Assembly: GCF_029813785.1 (NCBI RefSeq)
Contig: NZ_JARVKY010000010.1
Span: 186,001-250,000, forward strand
From: Streptomyces sp. DH41
Lineage (GTDB): Bacteria > Actinomycetota > Actinomycetes > Streptomycetales > Streptomycetaceae
Reading direction: 5' to 3'
DNA length: 64,000 nt
Shown here: positions 7,742 through 15,820 of the stretch, one piece after another
How the letters are laid out: each line of letters begins with the position of its first letter
Position numbering within the stretch: the first letter of the stretch is position 1
Notes under the pieces: generated by a model
What the model was told of the DNA's origin: nothing
Database searches by the model: none
Seen by the model: only the letters and a program-made list of their open reading frames with translations
Position numbers and translations under genes: made by a program

Positions 7742-8112
7742 CACAGGGCCTGGGCGACCGCCATGCCCGCGAACGACAGACCGAGGCCGAGGGCGACCGT
7801 CACGAACACGTAGCCGGCGGCGCCGGCGACGTGCCGGGCGCCGGCCATGGAGTGGACCTCGTTGGAGAACGTCGACCAGGTGGACAGGGCACCGCAGAAG
7901 CCCGTGGACAGCAGGGCCTGCCCGGACCGGCCGAGCGCTCCCTCGGTGCCCGCCTCGACGAGAAAGCCCAGCAGCAGGGCAGCGGCCATGTTGGCGAGGA
8001 ACGTGCCCCAGTGGAAGGCGGACCGCAGGTGCTCCCGGGCCGCCGTTCCGATCAGATAGCGGGCCGGCGCGCCGACCGCTCCGCCCGCCAGGACCAGCAG
8101 CCAGTCGGTCAT
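7738..8112 (-). CDS. crcB: Fluoride channel protein CrcB (second copy)
   Basis: 124 residues with four hydrophobic segments, the usual length for a Fluc/CrcB subunit. GFCGALSTWSTFSNE matches the family signature that lines the fluoride path, and the N-terminal GGAVGAPARYLIG is the conserved G-x-G-x-x-RY region. Paired crcB genes in actinobacteria are thought to form heterodimeric fluoride channels. Its ATG overlaps the stop of the first crcB (ATGA), and its stop overlaps the FUSC start, so all three are translationally coupled. It protects the cytoplasm from fluoride by passive efflux. Confidence 0.9.
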   Translation of the reverse strand: MTDWLLVLAGGAVGAPARYLIGTAAREHLRSAFHWGTFLANMAAALLLGFLVEAGTEGALGRSGQALLSTGFCGALSTWSTFSNEVHSMAGARHVAGAAGYVFVTVALGLGLSFAGMAVAQALW

Positions 8113-8621
8113 CGGGAACCACCGTCCTGCCGGGCCCGCGCGCTCCGGGGGCGCGTCAGCAGCAGGCGGGCCAGGAGCACGCCCAGGACGACCGCGGCCA
8201 GGGCTCCCGCCACCGTCAGCAGGAGGTTGCCCACGGCGGCGCCCGGCTGGTCGTTCTCGAACAGCCGCCGGGTGTCGTCGGTGTAGGACGAGAACGTGGT
8301 GAAGCCGCCGAGGACGCCCGTGCCGAGCAGGGGGTTCAGCAGGCGGGGCGCACGGGTGAACCGCTCCTTGAGCGCGACGGTGAGCACTCCCATGAGGAAG
8401 CAGCCGACCACGTTGATCAGCAGGGTCGTCCAGGGGAAGGCGGCCTCGCCGGTCCGCCACAGCAGGGCGGCGTCACTGCCGTTGGGCCACAGGCGGGAGG
8501 CGCCGTGGCGCAGGAGGGCGCCGACCGCTCCGCCCACCGCCACCGCGGCGACCACGGGCCCCGTCGAGCCGCCCGCGTGATCCGGATGACGGTGGAGGTG
8601 CATATCGCCAAAAAGATGCAT
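8109..8621 (-). CDS. crcB: Fluoride channel protein CrcB (first copy)
   Basis: 170 residues including a His-rich N-terminus (MHLFGDMHLHRHPDH), four membrane segments and the CrcB signature GVLGGFTTFSSYTDD, with GGAVGALLRHG near the start. The ATG at 8621 is preferred because TAGTGT lies exactly 6 bases upstream, as in leaderless mRNAs; there is no Shine-Dalgarno. A start at 8603 is possible. It is first gene of the crcB-crcB-FUSC operon and divergent from the urea transporter. I looked for a fluoride riboswitch in the gap and did not find one. Confidence 0.85.
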   Translation of the reverse strand: MHLFGDMHLHRHPDHAGGSTGPVVAAVAVGGAVGALLRHGASRLWPNGSDAALLWRTGEAAFPWTTLLINVVGCFLMGVLTVALKERFTRAPRLLNPLLGTGVLGGFTTFSSYTDDTRRLFENDQPGAAVGNLLLTVAGALAAVVLGVLLARLLLTRPRSARARQDGGSR

Positions 8622-8628
8622 ATCGTCA
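8599..8628. promoter_or_regulatory. Direct repeat TGCATATCGYCA at the crcB start
   Basis: TGCATATCG occurs at 8599-8607 and 8617-8625, each followed by CCA or TCA, with an 18-base period. The repeats straddle the crcB start codon and lie between the divergent crcB and urea operons. This AT-rich pair in GC-rich DNA could be a regulator site or simply encode the repeated MHL of the protein. Confidence 0.35.
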
Positions 8629-8632
8629 CACT
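8621..8632 (-). promoter_or_regulatory. Leaderless -10 element of crcB
   Basis: On the minus strand TAGTGT (8632-8627) is followed by 6 bases and the ATG at 8621. No good -35 is visible. Confidence 0.4.
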
Positions 8633-8735
8633 AGCTGGCGATCGATCAAGCGGCTCCGCGCGGAACGACGACAGCCTCGCACCCGGTCGACGGCCCTTCA
8701 GGGGCCAAGTCGTGACGGACCGTGAAGGAGTCAGC

Positions 8736-9734
8736 GTGGCCTCTCAGCCACTTGGGAACGCCCCCGAGTCACCGTCGGCGTCGGGTCCGGTGGCGCCATC
8801 GCACTCGTGGAAGGAGACGGCGCTCGGCGCGCTGCGCGGCGTGGGCCAGGTGGACTTCCAGGCGAGCGTATGGGCCTCGCTGGTGATCCTCGTGGCCCTC
8901 TGGGTGGCGGGCTGGGAGATCGGCCTCTTCGCCACCATCGGAGCGGTGGTCTCCACGCTGACCGCACGGCTTCTCGCCGTACCGCACGACTCCGTCGTAC
9001 AGGGGCTGATGACCTACTGCGGCGTGCTGGGCGGCATCGCCATGGTGGTGTACCTCGGCCACCACCCCTCGACCTACGTCATGGCCGTGAGCGCGGCCGT
9101 GATGTGCACCCTGGTGACCGCCGCCCTCGGCAACCTGCTGCGTCCCTTCGGGCTGAAGGCCTTCACCGGGCCGTTCTGCCTGGTCTCCCTGGTGATGGTC
9201 CTGGGCGCCCCCTCCTTCGAGCGCGTCTGGCACGGAACCCCCGAGTCGGCGGTCACCCCCGCCACTCCCAAGAGCCCCGACGTCAGCTGGACGGACCTGT
9301 GGCAGGGCTTCTTCTCGAACATCTCCCAGATCTTCTTCGTCGAGACCTGGTACGTCGGCCTGATCATGCTGGTCGGTCTCTTCCTCGCCGGGTGGCGGGT
9401 GGGGCTGTTCACCGTGCTGGGCAGCGTCGTCGGGATCCTCACGGCATGGGCGCTCGGCGCCCCGGCCGCACTGATCGGCGAGGGGATCTACGGCTACAAC
9501 GCGGTCCTGACGAGCCTCGCGTTCGGCGTCGTCCTGCTGCGCCCCACCCCCTGGAACCACGCCTACACGGTGCTGGCCGCCGCCGCCAGCACCGGCCTGA
9601 CGGCCTCCCTGTCGGTGCTGTTCGAGGACTTCGGCAGTCACACCTTCACCTGGCCGTTCAACATCACCACCTGGGCGCTGCTGGCGGCCGTGCCCGTCCT
9701 GTCACGCATCACCGTGCGCGCCGACGACTCCTGA
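8736..9734 (+). CDS. Urea transporter (UT/Yut family)
   Basis: 332 residues from the GTG at 8736, chosen because GAAGGAG lies 5 bases upstream. About ten membrane segments fall in two repeats. Landmarks are the duplicated elements TGPFCLVSLVMVLG and TWPFNITTWALLAAVP and the central EGIYGYNAVLTSLAFG, as expected for the pseudo-symmetric urea channel fold. A soluble insert of about 50 residues (SPDVSWTDLWQG) separates the halves. It is first gene of the urease block and would let urea enter down its gradient for hydrolysis. ureA follows after 57 bases. Confidence 0.85.
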   Translation: MASQPLGNAPESPSASGPVAPSHSWKETALGALRGVGQVDFQASVWASLVILVALWVAGWEIGLFATIGAVVSTLTARLLAVPHDSVVQGLMTYCGVLGGIAMVVYLGHHPSTYVMAVSAAVMCTLVTAALGNLLRPFGLKAFTGPFCLVSLVMVLGAPSFERVWHGTPESAVTPATPKSPDVSWTDLWQGFFSNISQIFFVETWYVGLIMLVGLFLAGWRVGLFTVLGSVVGILTAWALGAPAALIGEGIYGYNAVLTSLAFGVVLLRPTPWNHAYTVLAAAASTGLTASLSVLFEDFGSHTFTWPFNITTWALLAAVPVLSRITVRADDS

Positions 9735-9791
9735 GACCCGGCCCGCCCACGACCGCGTCGCGCGTACGCGTGACCGAGGAAGGCAGTCCCC

Positions 9792-10097
9792 ATGAACCTG
9801 GCCCCCCGAGAGATCGACAAGCTGATCGTCTACGTCGTGGCGGACCTGGCCCGCAAACGCCGGGACCGCGGTCTCCAGCTCAACTACAGCGAGTCGGTGG
9901 CGCTCATCACCGAGGCCATCCTCGAAGCCGCCAGGGACGGCAAGTCCGTCGCCGACTGCATGGAACTGGGCCGGCAGGTGGTCGGCGAGGCACAGACCAT
10001 GCCGGGCGTGCGGGAGATGCTGCCGCTGCTCCAGGTGGAGGCGACCTTCGACGACGGCAACAAGCTCGTCTCCTGTCACGACCCGGTCGGCGGCTGA
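9792..10097 (+). CDS. ureA: Urease subunit gamma
   Basis: 101 residues, the normal length of the gamma chain, starting MNLAPREIDKLIVYVVADLA and containing ARKRRDRGLQLNYSESVALI and MPGVREMLPLLQVEATF, all typical of UreA. It assembles with UreB and UreC into the nickel urease that hydrolyses urea to ammonia and carbamate. A CbiX-like gene is inserted 3 bases after it, before ureB, which departs from the usual ureA-ureB adjacency. Confidence 0.95.
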   Translation: MNLAPREIDKLIVYVVADLARKRRDRGLQLNYSESVALITEAILEAARDGKSVADCMELGRQVVGEAQTMPGVREMLPLLQVEATFDDGNKLVSCHDPVGG

Positions 10098-10100
10098 TCC

Positions 10101-11084
10101 GTGCGCACGGGTGAGGTGGTCGCCGTCCGCGGTCACGAGAGCGGCGGCGGGCACGCCCTACGCGGTCTGCTGGATCCCCGGGTGGCCCTCGTGACCGGTG
10201 GCCGCGAGCTGTTCCGGCGCGTCCGCCTCTCGCGCGCCCGCGGCGAACCCGTCTGCGTGGTGCCGATGACCCTGGGCCGCGACCCGGAGTTGGTCGCCGA
10301 CGCCGCCCGCACCCTGCTGGGCCTGTCCGCGCACGAACGCGCCGGGACCGTGCTGGCCGAGCCCTTCGGCACCGCGGAGCACCTGACCGGCTGGCTCCGG
10401 GCGGCGGCCACGCGGGTGCCCGGGACCAGCGCGCTCCTGGTCACCGCTCCGTCCGGCGACCCCTTCGTCGACGCGGACCTCTTCCGGATCGCGCGTCTGG
10501 TGCGGCAGTACGGGCGGCACCGCACGGTCGAGGTGGCCCTCACCGGAGGCGATCCGGACCCGGCCGAAGGCGTACGGCGCTGCCGTGCCCTCGGCGCGGA
10601 GCGCGTCGTCCTGCTCCCGGCCGCCTGGGAGACCCCGCGGGTGCCGGACCCCGGACACTGCGAGCCCGGCGGGCCACTCCTGACGGCGTCCGCGGTGGCG
10701 GGCGTACTCCGTGCGCGTGTCGACGCGGCCTGGCACCGACGTGAGGCACACGCCGACGACGGCCTGTCCCGAGGCCTCACCGCGGCGGACGCCCACGGGC
10801 ACTCCCACAGCCACGGTCCGGGCGGCCACAGTCACGGGCCGGGCGGCCACAGCCATGATCCGGGCGATCACGCCCACACCCATGACGGCCGGGATGCCCA
10901 CGGTCCGGGCGATCATGCCCACTCCCATGACGGCCGGGATGCCCATGGTCCGGGCGATCACGCCCACTCCCACGGCGGGCGCGACGCCCAGGGCCCGTCC
11001 GGTGTCCCGGCCACCGCCTCCCCGGCCACCGCCTCCCCGGCCATCGCCACCCCTGTCCTCTCATCCAGCAGGAGCCTTCGATGA
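10101..11084 (+). CDS. CbiX/SirB-like chelatase-type protein with histidine-rich tail, putative nickel handling
   Basis: 327 residues from GTG. Residues 1-210 resemble the two-lobed CbiX/sirohydrochlorin chelatase fold: a start like VVAVRGHESGG, then VVPMTLGRDPELVADAA, SALLVTAPSGDPFVDADLF and RALGAERVVLLPAAWE. Residues 232-297 form a tail with 19 histidines in about 65 residues, built from a repeated GRDAHGPGDHAHSHD unit. Such tails bind nickel or cobalt in UreE, HypB and CobW-type proteins. There is no ureE in the window, so this protein, placed between ureA and ureB and overlapping ureB by 4 bases, may store nickel or deliver it to urease. That function is inference. Confidence 0.75.
   Translation: MRTGEVVAVRGHESGGGHALRGLLDPRVALVTGGRELFRRVRLSRARGEPVCVVPMTLGRDPELVADAARTLLGLSAHERAGTVLAEPFGTAEHLTGWLRAAATRVPGTSALLVTAPSGDPFVDADLFRIARLVRQYGRHRTVEVALTGGDPDPAEGVRRCRALGAERVVLLPAAWETPRVPDPGHCEPGGPLLTASAVAGVLRARVDAAWHRREAHADDGLSRGLTAADAHGHSHSHGPGGHSHGPGGHSHDPGDHAHTHDGRDAHGPGDHAHSHDGRDAHGPGDHAHSHGGRDAQGPSGVPATASPATASPAIATPVLSSSRSLR
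10849..10990 (+). repeat. Tandem 45-bp repeats encoding His-rich tail
   Basis: Two near-identical 45-base units (10887-10931 and 10932-10976) plus partial copies on both sides encode GRDAHGPGDHAHSHD. The number of units probably varies between strains by slippage. Confidence 0.8.
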
Positions 11085-11566
11085 CACTCCCCCCTCGATA
11101 CCAGTACGGCGACGACCCGATCGAGATCAACGTCGGCCGGCGGACCCTCAAGGTCACGGTCCGCAACACCGGCGACCGGGCGGTCCAGGTCGGTTCGGAC
11201 TACCACTTCTTCGAGGCGAACTCCGCCCTCGAGTTCGACCGGAACGCCACGCTCGGCATGCACCTCAACATCGCCGCCGGCACCGCCGTCCGCTTCGAGC
11301 CCGGCGGCACCCGTGAGGTCGAGCTGTGCGCCTACGCGGGCACCGGGCGCCTCACCGGCTTCAGCGGCCTTCTCAACGGCAGTGTCAAGTCGCACCCCGC
11401 CCGGGTGGAGGCCGTCGGCCGGGCGCTGCAACGCGGGTTCCGGGGAGCGGGCGGCGCGGCCGATGCGGAGCAGGAGGGCGGCCCGAGGCGGAAGGGCGGC
11501 CGGCAGGAGGAGGGCGGCCCGGACAACGGCGGCGCCAAGAAGTCCAAGAAGAAGGGATCCCACTGA
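11081..11566 (+). CDS. ureB: Urease subunit beta with Lys/Gly-rich C-terminal extension
   Basis: 161 residues. Residues 1-105 are a standard beta chain: INVGRRTLKVTVRNTGDRAVQVGSDYHFFEAN (in pieces), MHLNIAAGTAVRFEPG and GTREVELCAYAGTGRLTGFSG. After residue 110 an unusual hydrophilic tail rich in Gly, Glu and Lys ends in KKSKKKGSH. Its ATG overlaps the CbiX-like stop (ATGA) and ureC starts one base after its stop, so expression is coupled. The tail is absent from most UreB proteins; a role in metal or protein contacts is possible but unproven. Confidence 0.95.
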   Translation: MTLPPRYQYGDDPIEINVGRRTLKVTVRNTGDRAVQVGSDYHFFEANSALEFDRNATLGMHLNIAAGTAVRFEPGGTREVELCAYAGTGRLTGFSGLLNGSVKSHPARVEAVGRALQRGFRGAGGAADAEQEGGPRRKGGRQEEGGPDNGGAKKSKKKGSH

Positions 11567-11567
11567 C

Positions 11568-13292
11568 ATGCCGACCCTTTCCCGCAAGCAGTACGCCGAC
11601 CTGTTCGGTCCCACGGTGGGCGACCGGTTCCGGCTGGCCGACACCAACCTCGTCGTCGAGGTCGAGAAGGACGTCCGCGAGGGCTCGTACGGCGACGAGG
11701 TGGTCTACGGCGGCGGCAAGACCATGCGTGACGGCATGGCCTCGGACCCGCAGGCCACCGCCGCGCAGGGCGCCCTCGACCTCGTCATCACCAACGTCGT
11801 GGTCATGGATCCGGTGATCGGCGTGGTCAAGTGCGACATCGGCGTCAAGGACGGGTTCATCGCGGGCATCGGCAAGTCCGGCAACCCGCAGACGCAGGAC
11901 GCCGTCGACCCCCGGCTCGTCGTCGGCACCGGCACGGAGGTCATCGCCGGCGAGCACCTGATCGCCACCGCCGGGGCGTTGGACTCGCACGTCCACTTCA
12001 TCTCGCCCCAGCAGTGCCAGCAGGCGCTCAGCAACGGCATCACCACCCTCTTCGGCGGCGGCACCGGGCCGACGGACGGGACCAACGGCACGACCTGCAC
12101 GCCCGGCCCCTACAACATGGCCCGCATGCTGGAGGCGGCCGAGGACCTGCCGGTCAACATCGGCATCATGGCCAAGGGCAACGGCAGCCTCCCCGCCGCG
12201 CTGGACGAGCAGATCGAGGCGGGCGCCGCCGCGCTCAAGGTCCACGAGGACTGGGGCGCCACCCCCGCCGTCATCGACAACGCGCTCGCCGTCGCCGACC
12301 GCCACGACGTCCAGGTCGCCATCCACACCGACACCCTCAACGAGGGCGGCTTCTTCGAGGACACCCGGTCCGCGATCGACGGCCGCACGATCCACACCTT
12401 CCACAGCGAGGGCGCGGGCGGCGGCCACGCCCCCGACATCCTGCGGGTCACCGGCGAGCCGAACGTCCTGCCGTCCTCCACCAACCCGACGCTGCCGTAC
12501 ACGAAGAACTCCGTGGACGAACTGCTCGACATGGTGATGGTGTGCCACCACCTCAGTCACGACATCCCCGAGGACGTGTCCTTCGCCGACAGCCGGGTGC
12601 GGGCGGAGACCATCGCCGCCGAGACGGTCCTGCACGACCGGGGCATCATCAGCATGATCTCGTCCGACTCCCAGGCCATGGGCCGGATCGGCGAGTCCGT
12701 CACCCGCGCCTTCCAGATCGCGCACGTGTGCAAGGAGGCCTTCGGCCCGCTGCCCGAGGACTCCGACCGCAACGACAACCAGCGCGTCCTGCGCTACCTG
12801 GCCAAGGCCACCATCAACCCGGCCATCGCCTGCGGCGTATCGGACTACGTCGGATCGCTGGAGGCGGGCAAGCTGGCGGACATCGTGCTGTGGCCGATGC
12901 ACTCCTTCGGGGCCAAGCCCAAGATGGTCATCAAGGGCGGCATCGTCTCCTGGGCGCAGATGGGCGACCCGAACGCCTCGCTGCCCACCCCGCAGCCCGT
13001 CTACTACCGGCCGTCCTTCGGCCAGGTCGGACGCGCCATGCAGTCGACGCACGTCACCTTCATGTCCCAGGCCGGCATCGCGGCCGGGGTGCCCGAGAAG
13101 CTCGGGCTGGAGCGGCAGGTCCTTCCGGTGCTCAAGACCCGCACGATCGGCAAGCACAACATGGTCCGCAACGACGTCCTGCCGGAGATCGAGGTGGACC
13201 CGGAGACGTACAAGGTCACGGTGGACGGCAAGGTCGCGACCATCGAACCGGCCCAGAAGCTGCCTCTCAACCAGCTGTTCTTCCTGACCTGA
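11568..13292 (+). CDS. ureC: Urease subunit alpha (catalytic)
   Basis: 574 residues, full length. The active-site elements are present: LDSHVHFISP (two nickel-binding His), LKVHEDWGATP with the carbamylated lysine at residue 224, AIHTDTLNE, HTFHSEGAGGGHAPD, and the mobile flap VCHHLSHDIPEDVSFADSR with its catalytic His. SSDSQAMGRIGE supplies the last metal ligand. It hydrolyses urea with two nickel ions and needs UreD, UreF and UreG for activation, all encoded just downstream. Starts PTLSRKQYADLFGPTVGDR, as is typical. Confidence 0.97.
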   Translation: MPTLSRKQYADLFGPTVGDRFRLADTNLVVEVEKDVREGSYGDEVVYGGGKTMRDGMASDPQATAAQGALDLVITNVVVMDPVIGVVKCDIGVKDGFIAGIGKSGNPQTQDAVDPRLVVGTGTEVIAGEHLIATAGALDSHVHFISPQQCQQALSNGITTLFGGGTGPTDGTNGTTCTPGPYNMARMLEAAEDLPVNIGIMAKGNGSLPAALDEQIEAGAAALKVHEDWGATPAVIDNALAVADRHDVQVAIHTDTLNEGGFFEDTRSAIDGRTIHTFHSEGAGGGHAPDILRVTGEPNVLPSSTNPTLPYTKNSVDELLDMVMVCHHLSHDIPEDVSFADSRVRAETIAAETVLHDRGIISMISSDSQAMGRIGESVTRAFQIAHVCKEAFGPLPEDSDRNDNQRVLRYLAKATINPAIACGVSDYVGSLEAGKLADIVLWPMHSFGAKPKMVIKGGIVSWAQMGDPNASLPTPQPVYYRPSFGQVGRAMQSTHVTFMSQAGIAAGVPEKLGLERQVLPVLKTRTIGKHNMVRNDVLPEIEVDPETYKVTVDGKVATIEPAQKLPLNQLFFLT

Positions 13293-13300
13293 CCGCCCCC

Positions 13301-14092
13301 ATGTACCGCGACGAGAAGGAAGCGGCTGCCCTCGGGACGCCGGACACGCGCCTGGTGCACGACCTGCCGCACACACCGGGCCACGAACCGCCGCACACAC
13401 CGGGCCACGACCTGAGGCATCTCCTCGTCAGCCTCCAGCTGACCGACTCGGCGTTCCCCAGCGGGTTCTACACCCTGTCCCACAGCCTGGAGGGCTTCGT
13501 ACAGCAGGGCGCGGTCGATCAGGACTCCCTCGCCGTGCTGCTCCACGACGTCCTGCGGCACGGCGTCGGCCCCTCCGACGCCACCGCGCTGGCCCTGGCC
13601 CACCGGGCCGCCGCGGCGGACGACTGGGACACGGTGGCCGCGACGGACCGCCGGCTGCACGCGACGAAGCTGGGCCGCGAGATGCGGCAGGCGGCGACCC
13701 GTACCGGGCGCCAGCTGCTGGACCTCGCCGCCGAGGTGTTCGGCACGCCCGGCATCAGCCGCTACCACCGAACGGTGACGGACCGCCTGGCCCCCGGTAC
13801 CCAGGCCGTCGCCGCGGGGGTCGTGTACGCGGCGACCGGGGTGCCGGTGCGGCAGGCCGTCGCCGCCGACCTGTTCGCGTTCTGCGCCAGCTTCACCGGA
13901 GCGGCGCTGAGGCTGAGGCTGACCGACCACCGGCTGGCCCAGGGCCTGCTGCGGCGGACGGCCCCGGTGATCGAGGAGACCACCCGCGAGGCACTGGCCC
14001 GCGGCCCCGGCGACCTCGGGGCGACCACCTTCGCGGCCGACGTCATGTCGGCCCGTCACGAGCGGGCGGAAGCCCGTCTGTTCGCCAGCTGA
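13301..14092 (+). CDS. ureF: Urease accessory protein UreF
   Basis: 263 residues. The conserved body begins at LLVSLQLTDSAFPSGFYTLSHSLEGFVQQG (shown in parts), the hallmark of UreF, and includes GREMRQAATRTGRQLL and a C-terminal LRLTDHRLAQGLLRR. UreF bridges UreD-bound apo-urease and the UreG GTPase. The N-terminal 35 residues contain a duplicated PHTPGHE/D element with extra histidines, encoded by a 24-base direct repeat. The start ATG is 8 bases after the ureC stop and has no strong ribosome site, so translation may be coupled. Confidence 0.92.
   Translation: MYRDEKEAAALGTPDTRLVHDLPHTPGHEPPHTPGHDLRHLLVSLQLTDSAFPSGFYTLSHSLEGFVQQGAVDQDSLAVLLHDVLRHGVGPSDATALALAHRAAAADDWDTVAATDRRLHATKLGREMRQAATRTGRQLLDLAAEVFGTPGISRYHRTVTDRLAPGTQAVAAGVVYAATGVPVRQAVAADLFAFCASFTGAALRLRLTDHRLAQGLLRRTAPVIEETTREALARGPGDLGATTFAADVMSARHERAEARLFAS
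13367..13410 (+). repeat. 24-bp direct repeat in ureF N-terminus
   Basis: CCGCACACACCGGGCCACGA occurs at 13367-13386 and 13391-13410, encoding PHTPGH twice and adding metal-type histidines to UreF. Confidence 0.75.
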
Positions 14093-14159
14093 CCGCCGGC
14101 GGTCTCCATCCGCCGGCCGCGACGGCCGGCGACCGAAGGAAGAAGAGAGAGGAAGAGGA

Positions 14160-14780
14160 ATGCGAGACAACGTACTGCGCGTGGGGATCGGCGGACCCGT
14201 CGGATCGGGGAAGACCGCCCTCATCGAGGCCCTCGTCCCGATCCTGATCCAGCAGGGCCACCGGCCCGCCGTGATCACCAACGACATCTACACCCAGGAG
14301 GACGCCCAGCACATCCGCCGCACGCTCGACGGCGTGCTGGACGGCGACCGCGTGGTGGGCGTCGAGACGGGTGCCTGCCCGCACACCGCCGTCCGCGACG
14401 ACCCGACGATGAACCTGGCGGCGGGCGCGGAGATGCTGGAACGCTGCCCCGACGTCGACGTCCTCCTCTACGAGAGCGGCGGCGACAACCTGACGCTCAC
14501 CTTCAGCCCGGCCCTGGTCGACGTGTTCGTCTTCGTCCTGGACACCGCCGAGGGGGAGAAGATGCCGCGCAAGCGGGGGCCGGGCATCACCGACTCCGAC
14601 CTGCTGGTCATCAACAAGATCGACATCGCCCAGTACGTGCGGACCGACATCGGCGTCATGGAGTCCGACGCCCACCGGGTGCGCGGTGACGGGCCGGTGG
14701 TGCTCACCGACTGCCTGACCGGCAAGGGCGTCGACGAGGTCCTCGCCTTCCTCGAGTCCCGGCGCAAGGTCCTGATCTGA
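14160..14780 (+). CDS. ureG: Urease accessory GTPase UreG
   Basis: 206 residues. GGPVGSGKTAL is the Walker A P-loop, TGACPHTAVRDD contains the nickel-binding Cys-Pro-His motif, YESGGDNL is the switch region and NKIDIA gives guanine specificity. It uses GTP hydrolysis to load nickel into urease with UreD and UreF. The 67-base gap after ureF contains AGGAAGAAGAGAGAGGAAGAG just before the ATG, an extended ribosome site. Confidence 0.96.
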   Translation: MRDNVLRVGIGGPVGSGKTALIEALVPILIQQGHRPAVITNDIYTQEDAQHIRRTLDGVLDGDRVVGVETGACPHTAVRDDPTMNLAAGAEMLERCPDVDVLLYESGGDNLTLTFSPALVDVFVFVLDTAEGEKMPRKRGPGITDSDLLVINKIDIAQYVRTDIGVMESDAHRVRGDGPVVLTDCLTGKGVDEVLAFLESRRKVLI

Positions 14781-14781
14781 C

Positions 14782-15723
14782 ATGCCGGCCGTCCGCGACC
14801 GCCTCGCGCCGGAGCACTACGAGCCCGTCCGGATCCCACCGGAGCTGTCGGCCTTCTCGGCCGCGCCCGAGACGCTCGGCCCGGGCTCACCGGCCAAGGT
14901 CGGCATCCTCGACCTGGGGTTCGTCCGCCGGGGCGAGCGCACCGAGCTGGTCGAGCGGTACCAGAAGTCGCCGCTGGAGATCATGCGTCCGCTCTACGTC
15001 GACCCGGCGCTGCCCGGCATGGCCTTCACCTACGTGATGGCCACGGGCGGCGGCGTCGCCCAGGCCGACCGCTACCGCCAGGACCTGCGGTGCGGTCCGG
15101 GCACCCAGGCGCTCTTCACCACACAGGCGGCCACCAAGCTCTACCGGATGGAGCAGGACTACGCGACGCAGGTGGTCCGCCTGACCGCCGCCGAGGGCTC
15201 CTACGTCGAGTACCTGCCCGACCCGCTGATCCCCTTCCAGGGGGCGCGGTTCCACCAGAACGTCGTGCTCACCGTCGACGAGGACGCCACGGTCGTCTAC
15301 GGCGAGACGGTCACCGCGGGCCGGATCGCCCGCGGCGAGCGCCACGCCTACACCGCCCTCACCGGTGACCTGGAGATCCGCCGGCCCGACGGCACCCTGC
15401 TGGCCGTGGACACGCTGCGGCTCGTGCCCGAGCGGCACGGCGGGGTGAACGGCCCGGGGGTCTTCGCCGGGCACGACCACGTCGCCTCCCTGTTCGTGGT
15501 GAGCGGCCGGTGCCCCGCCACGGAGATCGCCGACGCCCTGCACGAGTCCCTGGCGGACCGTGAGGTGCTGCACGGGGCGAGTGTCCTCCCGGACGACTGC
15601 GGGGCCTGGGTGCGCGTTCTCGGCCACGAGGAGCCCCGGGTCACCGACGCCGTCCGGGCCGCGTGGGACGCCGTACGCCGGCTGCTCACCGGCCATCCCG
15701 CACCTGACCTGCGTAAAGCGTGA
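14782..15723 (+). CDS. ureD: Urease accessory protein UreD/UreH
   Basis: 313 residues, one base after the ureG stop. Landmarks are SPAKVGILDLGFVRRGERTEL, RPLYVDPALPGMAFTYVM, FTTQAATKLYRM (the classic TTQAATKVY-type motif) and YLPDPLIPFQGARFHQ. UreD is the scaffold that binds apo-urease during nickel insertion. In many operons ureD comes first; here it is last of the urease genes, as in several actinobacteria. A heptamer tandem repeat follows its stop. Confidence 0.94.
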   Translation: MPAVRDRLAPEHYEPVRIPPELSAFSAAPETLGPGSPAKVGILDLGFVRRGERTELVERYQKSPLEIMRPLYVDPALPGMAFTYVMATGGGVAQADRYRQDLRCGPGTQALFTTQAATKLYRMEQDYATQVVRLTAAEGSYVEYLPDPLIPFQGARFHQNVVLTVDEDATVVYGETVTAGRIARGERHAYTALTGDLEIRRPDGTLLAVDTLRLVPERHGGVNGPGVFAGHDHVASLFVVSGRCPATEIADALHESLADREVLHGASVLPDDCGAWVRVLGHEEPRVTDAVRAAWDAVRRLLTGHPAPDLRKA

Positions 15724-15738
15724 GCCGTAAACCGTAGT

Positions 15739-15773
15739 CCGACAGCCGACAGCCGACAGCCGACAGCCGACAG
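15739..15773. repeat. Five tandem copies of CCGACAG
   Basis: A perfect 7-base unit repeated five times in the 97-base gap between ureD and the ammonium transporter gene. It is probably a slippage-prone microsatellite. Confidence 0.85.
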
Positions 15774-15820
15774 CCGCGCCCCGCCTCCGCCCTCGCCTCC
15801 GCCCCCGCGTCCAGGAGACC

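Noticed and set aside
5663..8122. 819-codon frame joining FUSC with upstream sequence
   Set aside because: Its first part overlaps crcB out of frame. The GTGA overlap at 7738-7741 gives a natural start for FUSC.
8622..8735. Fluoride riboswitch before crcB
   Set aside because: No GGxGAUGG...CUGAU-type fluoride aptamer pattern on the minus strand, and the leaderless spacing leaves no room for a 5' leader.
11385..13400. 671-codon minus-strand frame opposite ureC
   Set aside because: It mirrors the urease alpha gene; the composition is valine/glycine/aspartate-rich noise typical of antisense frames.
15739..15773. Tandem heptamer as attachment site or CRISPR-like array
   Set aside because: Units are directly adjacent with no spacers, and no integrase, Cas gene or flanking duplication is present.
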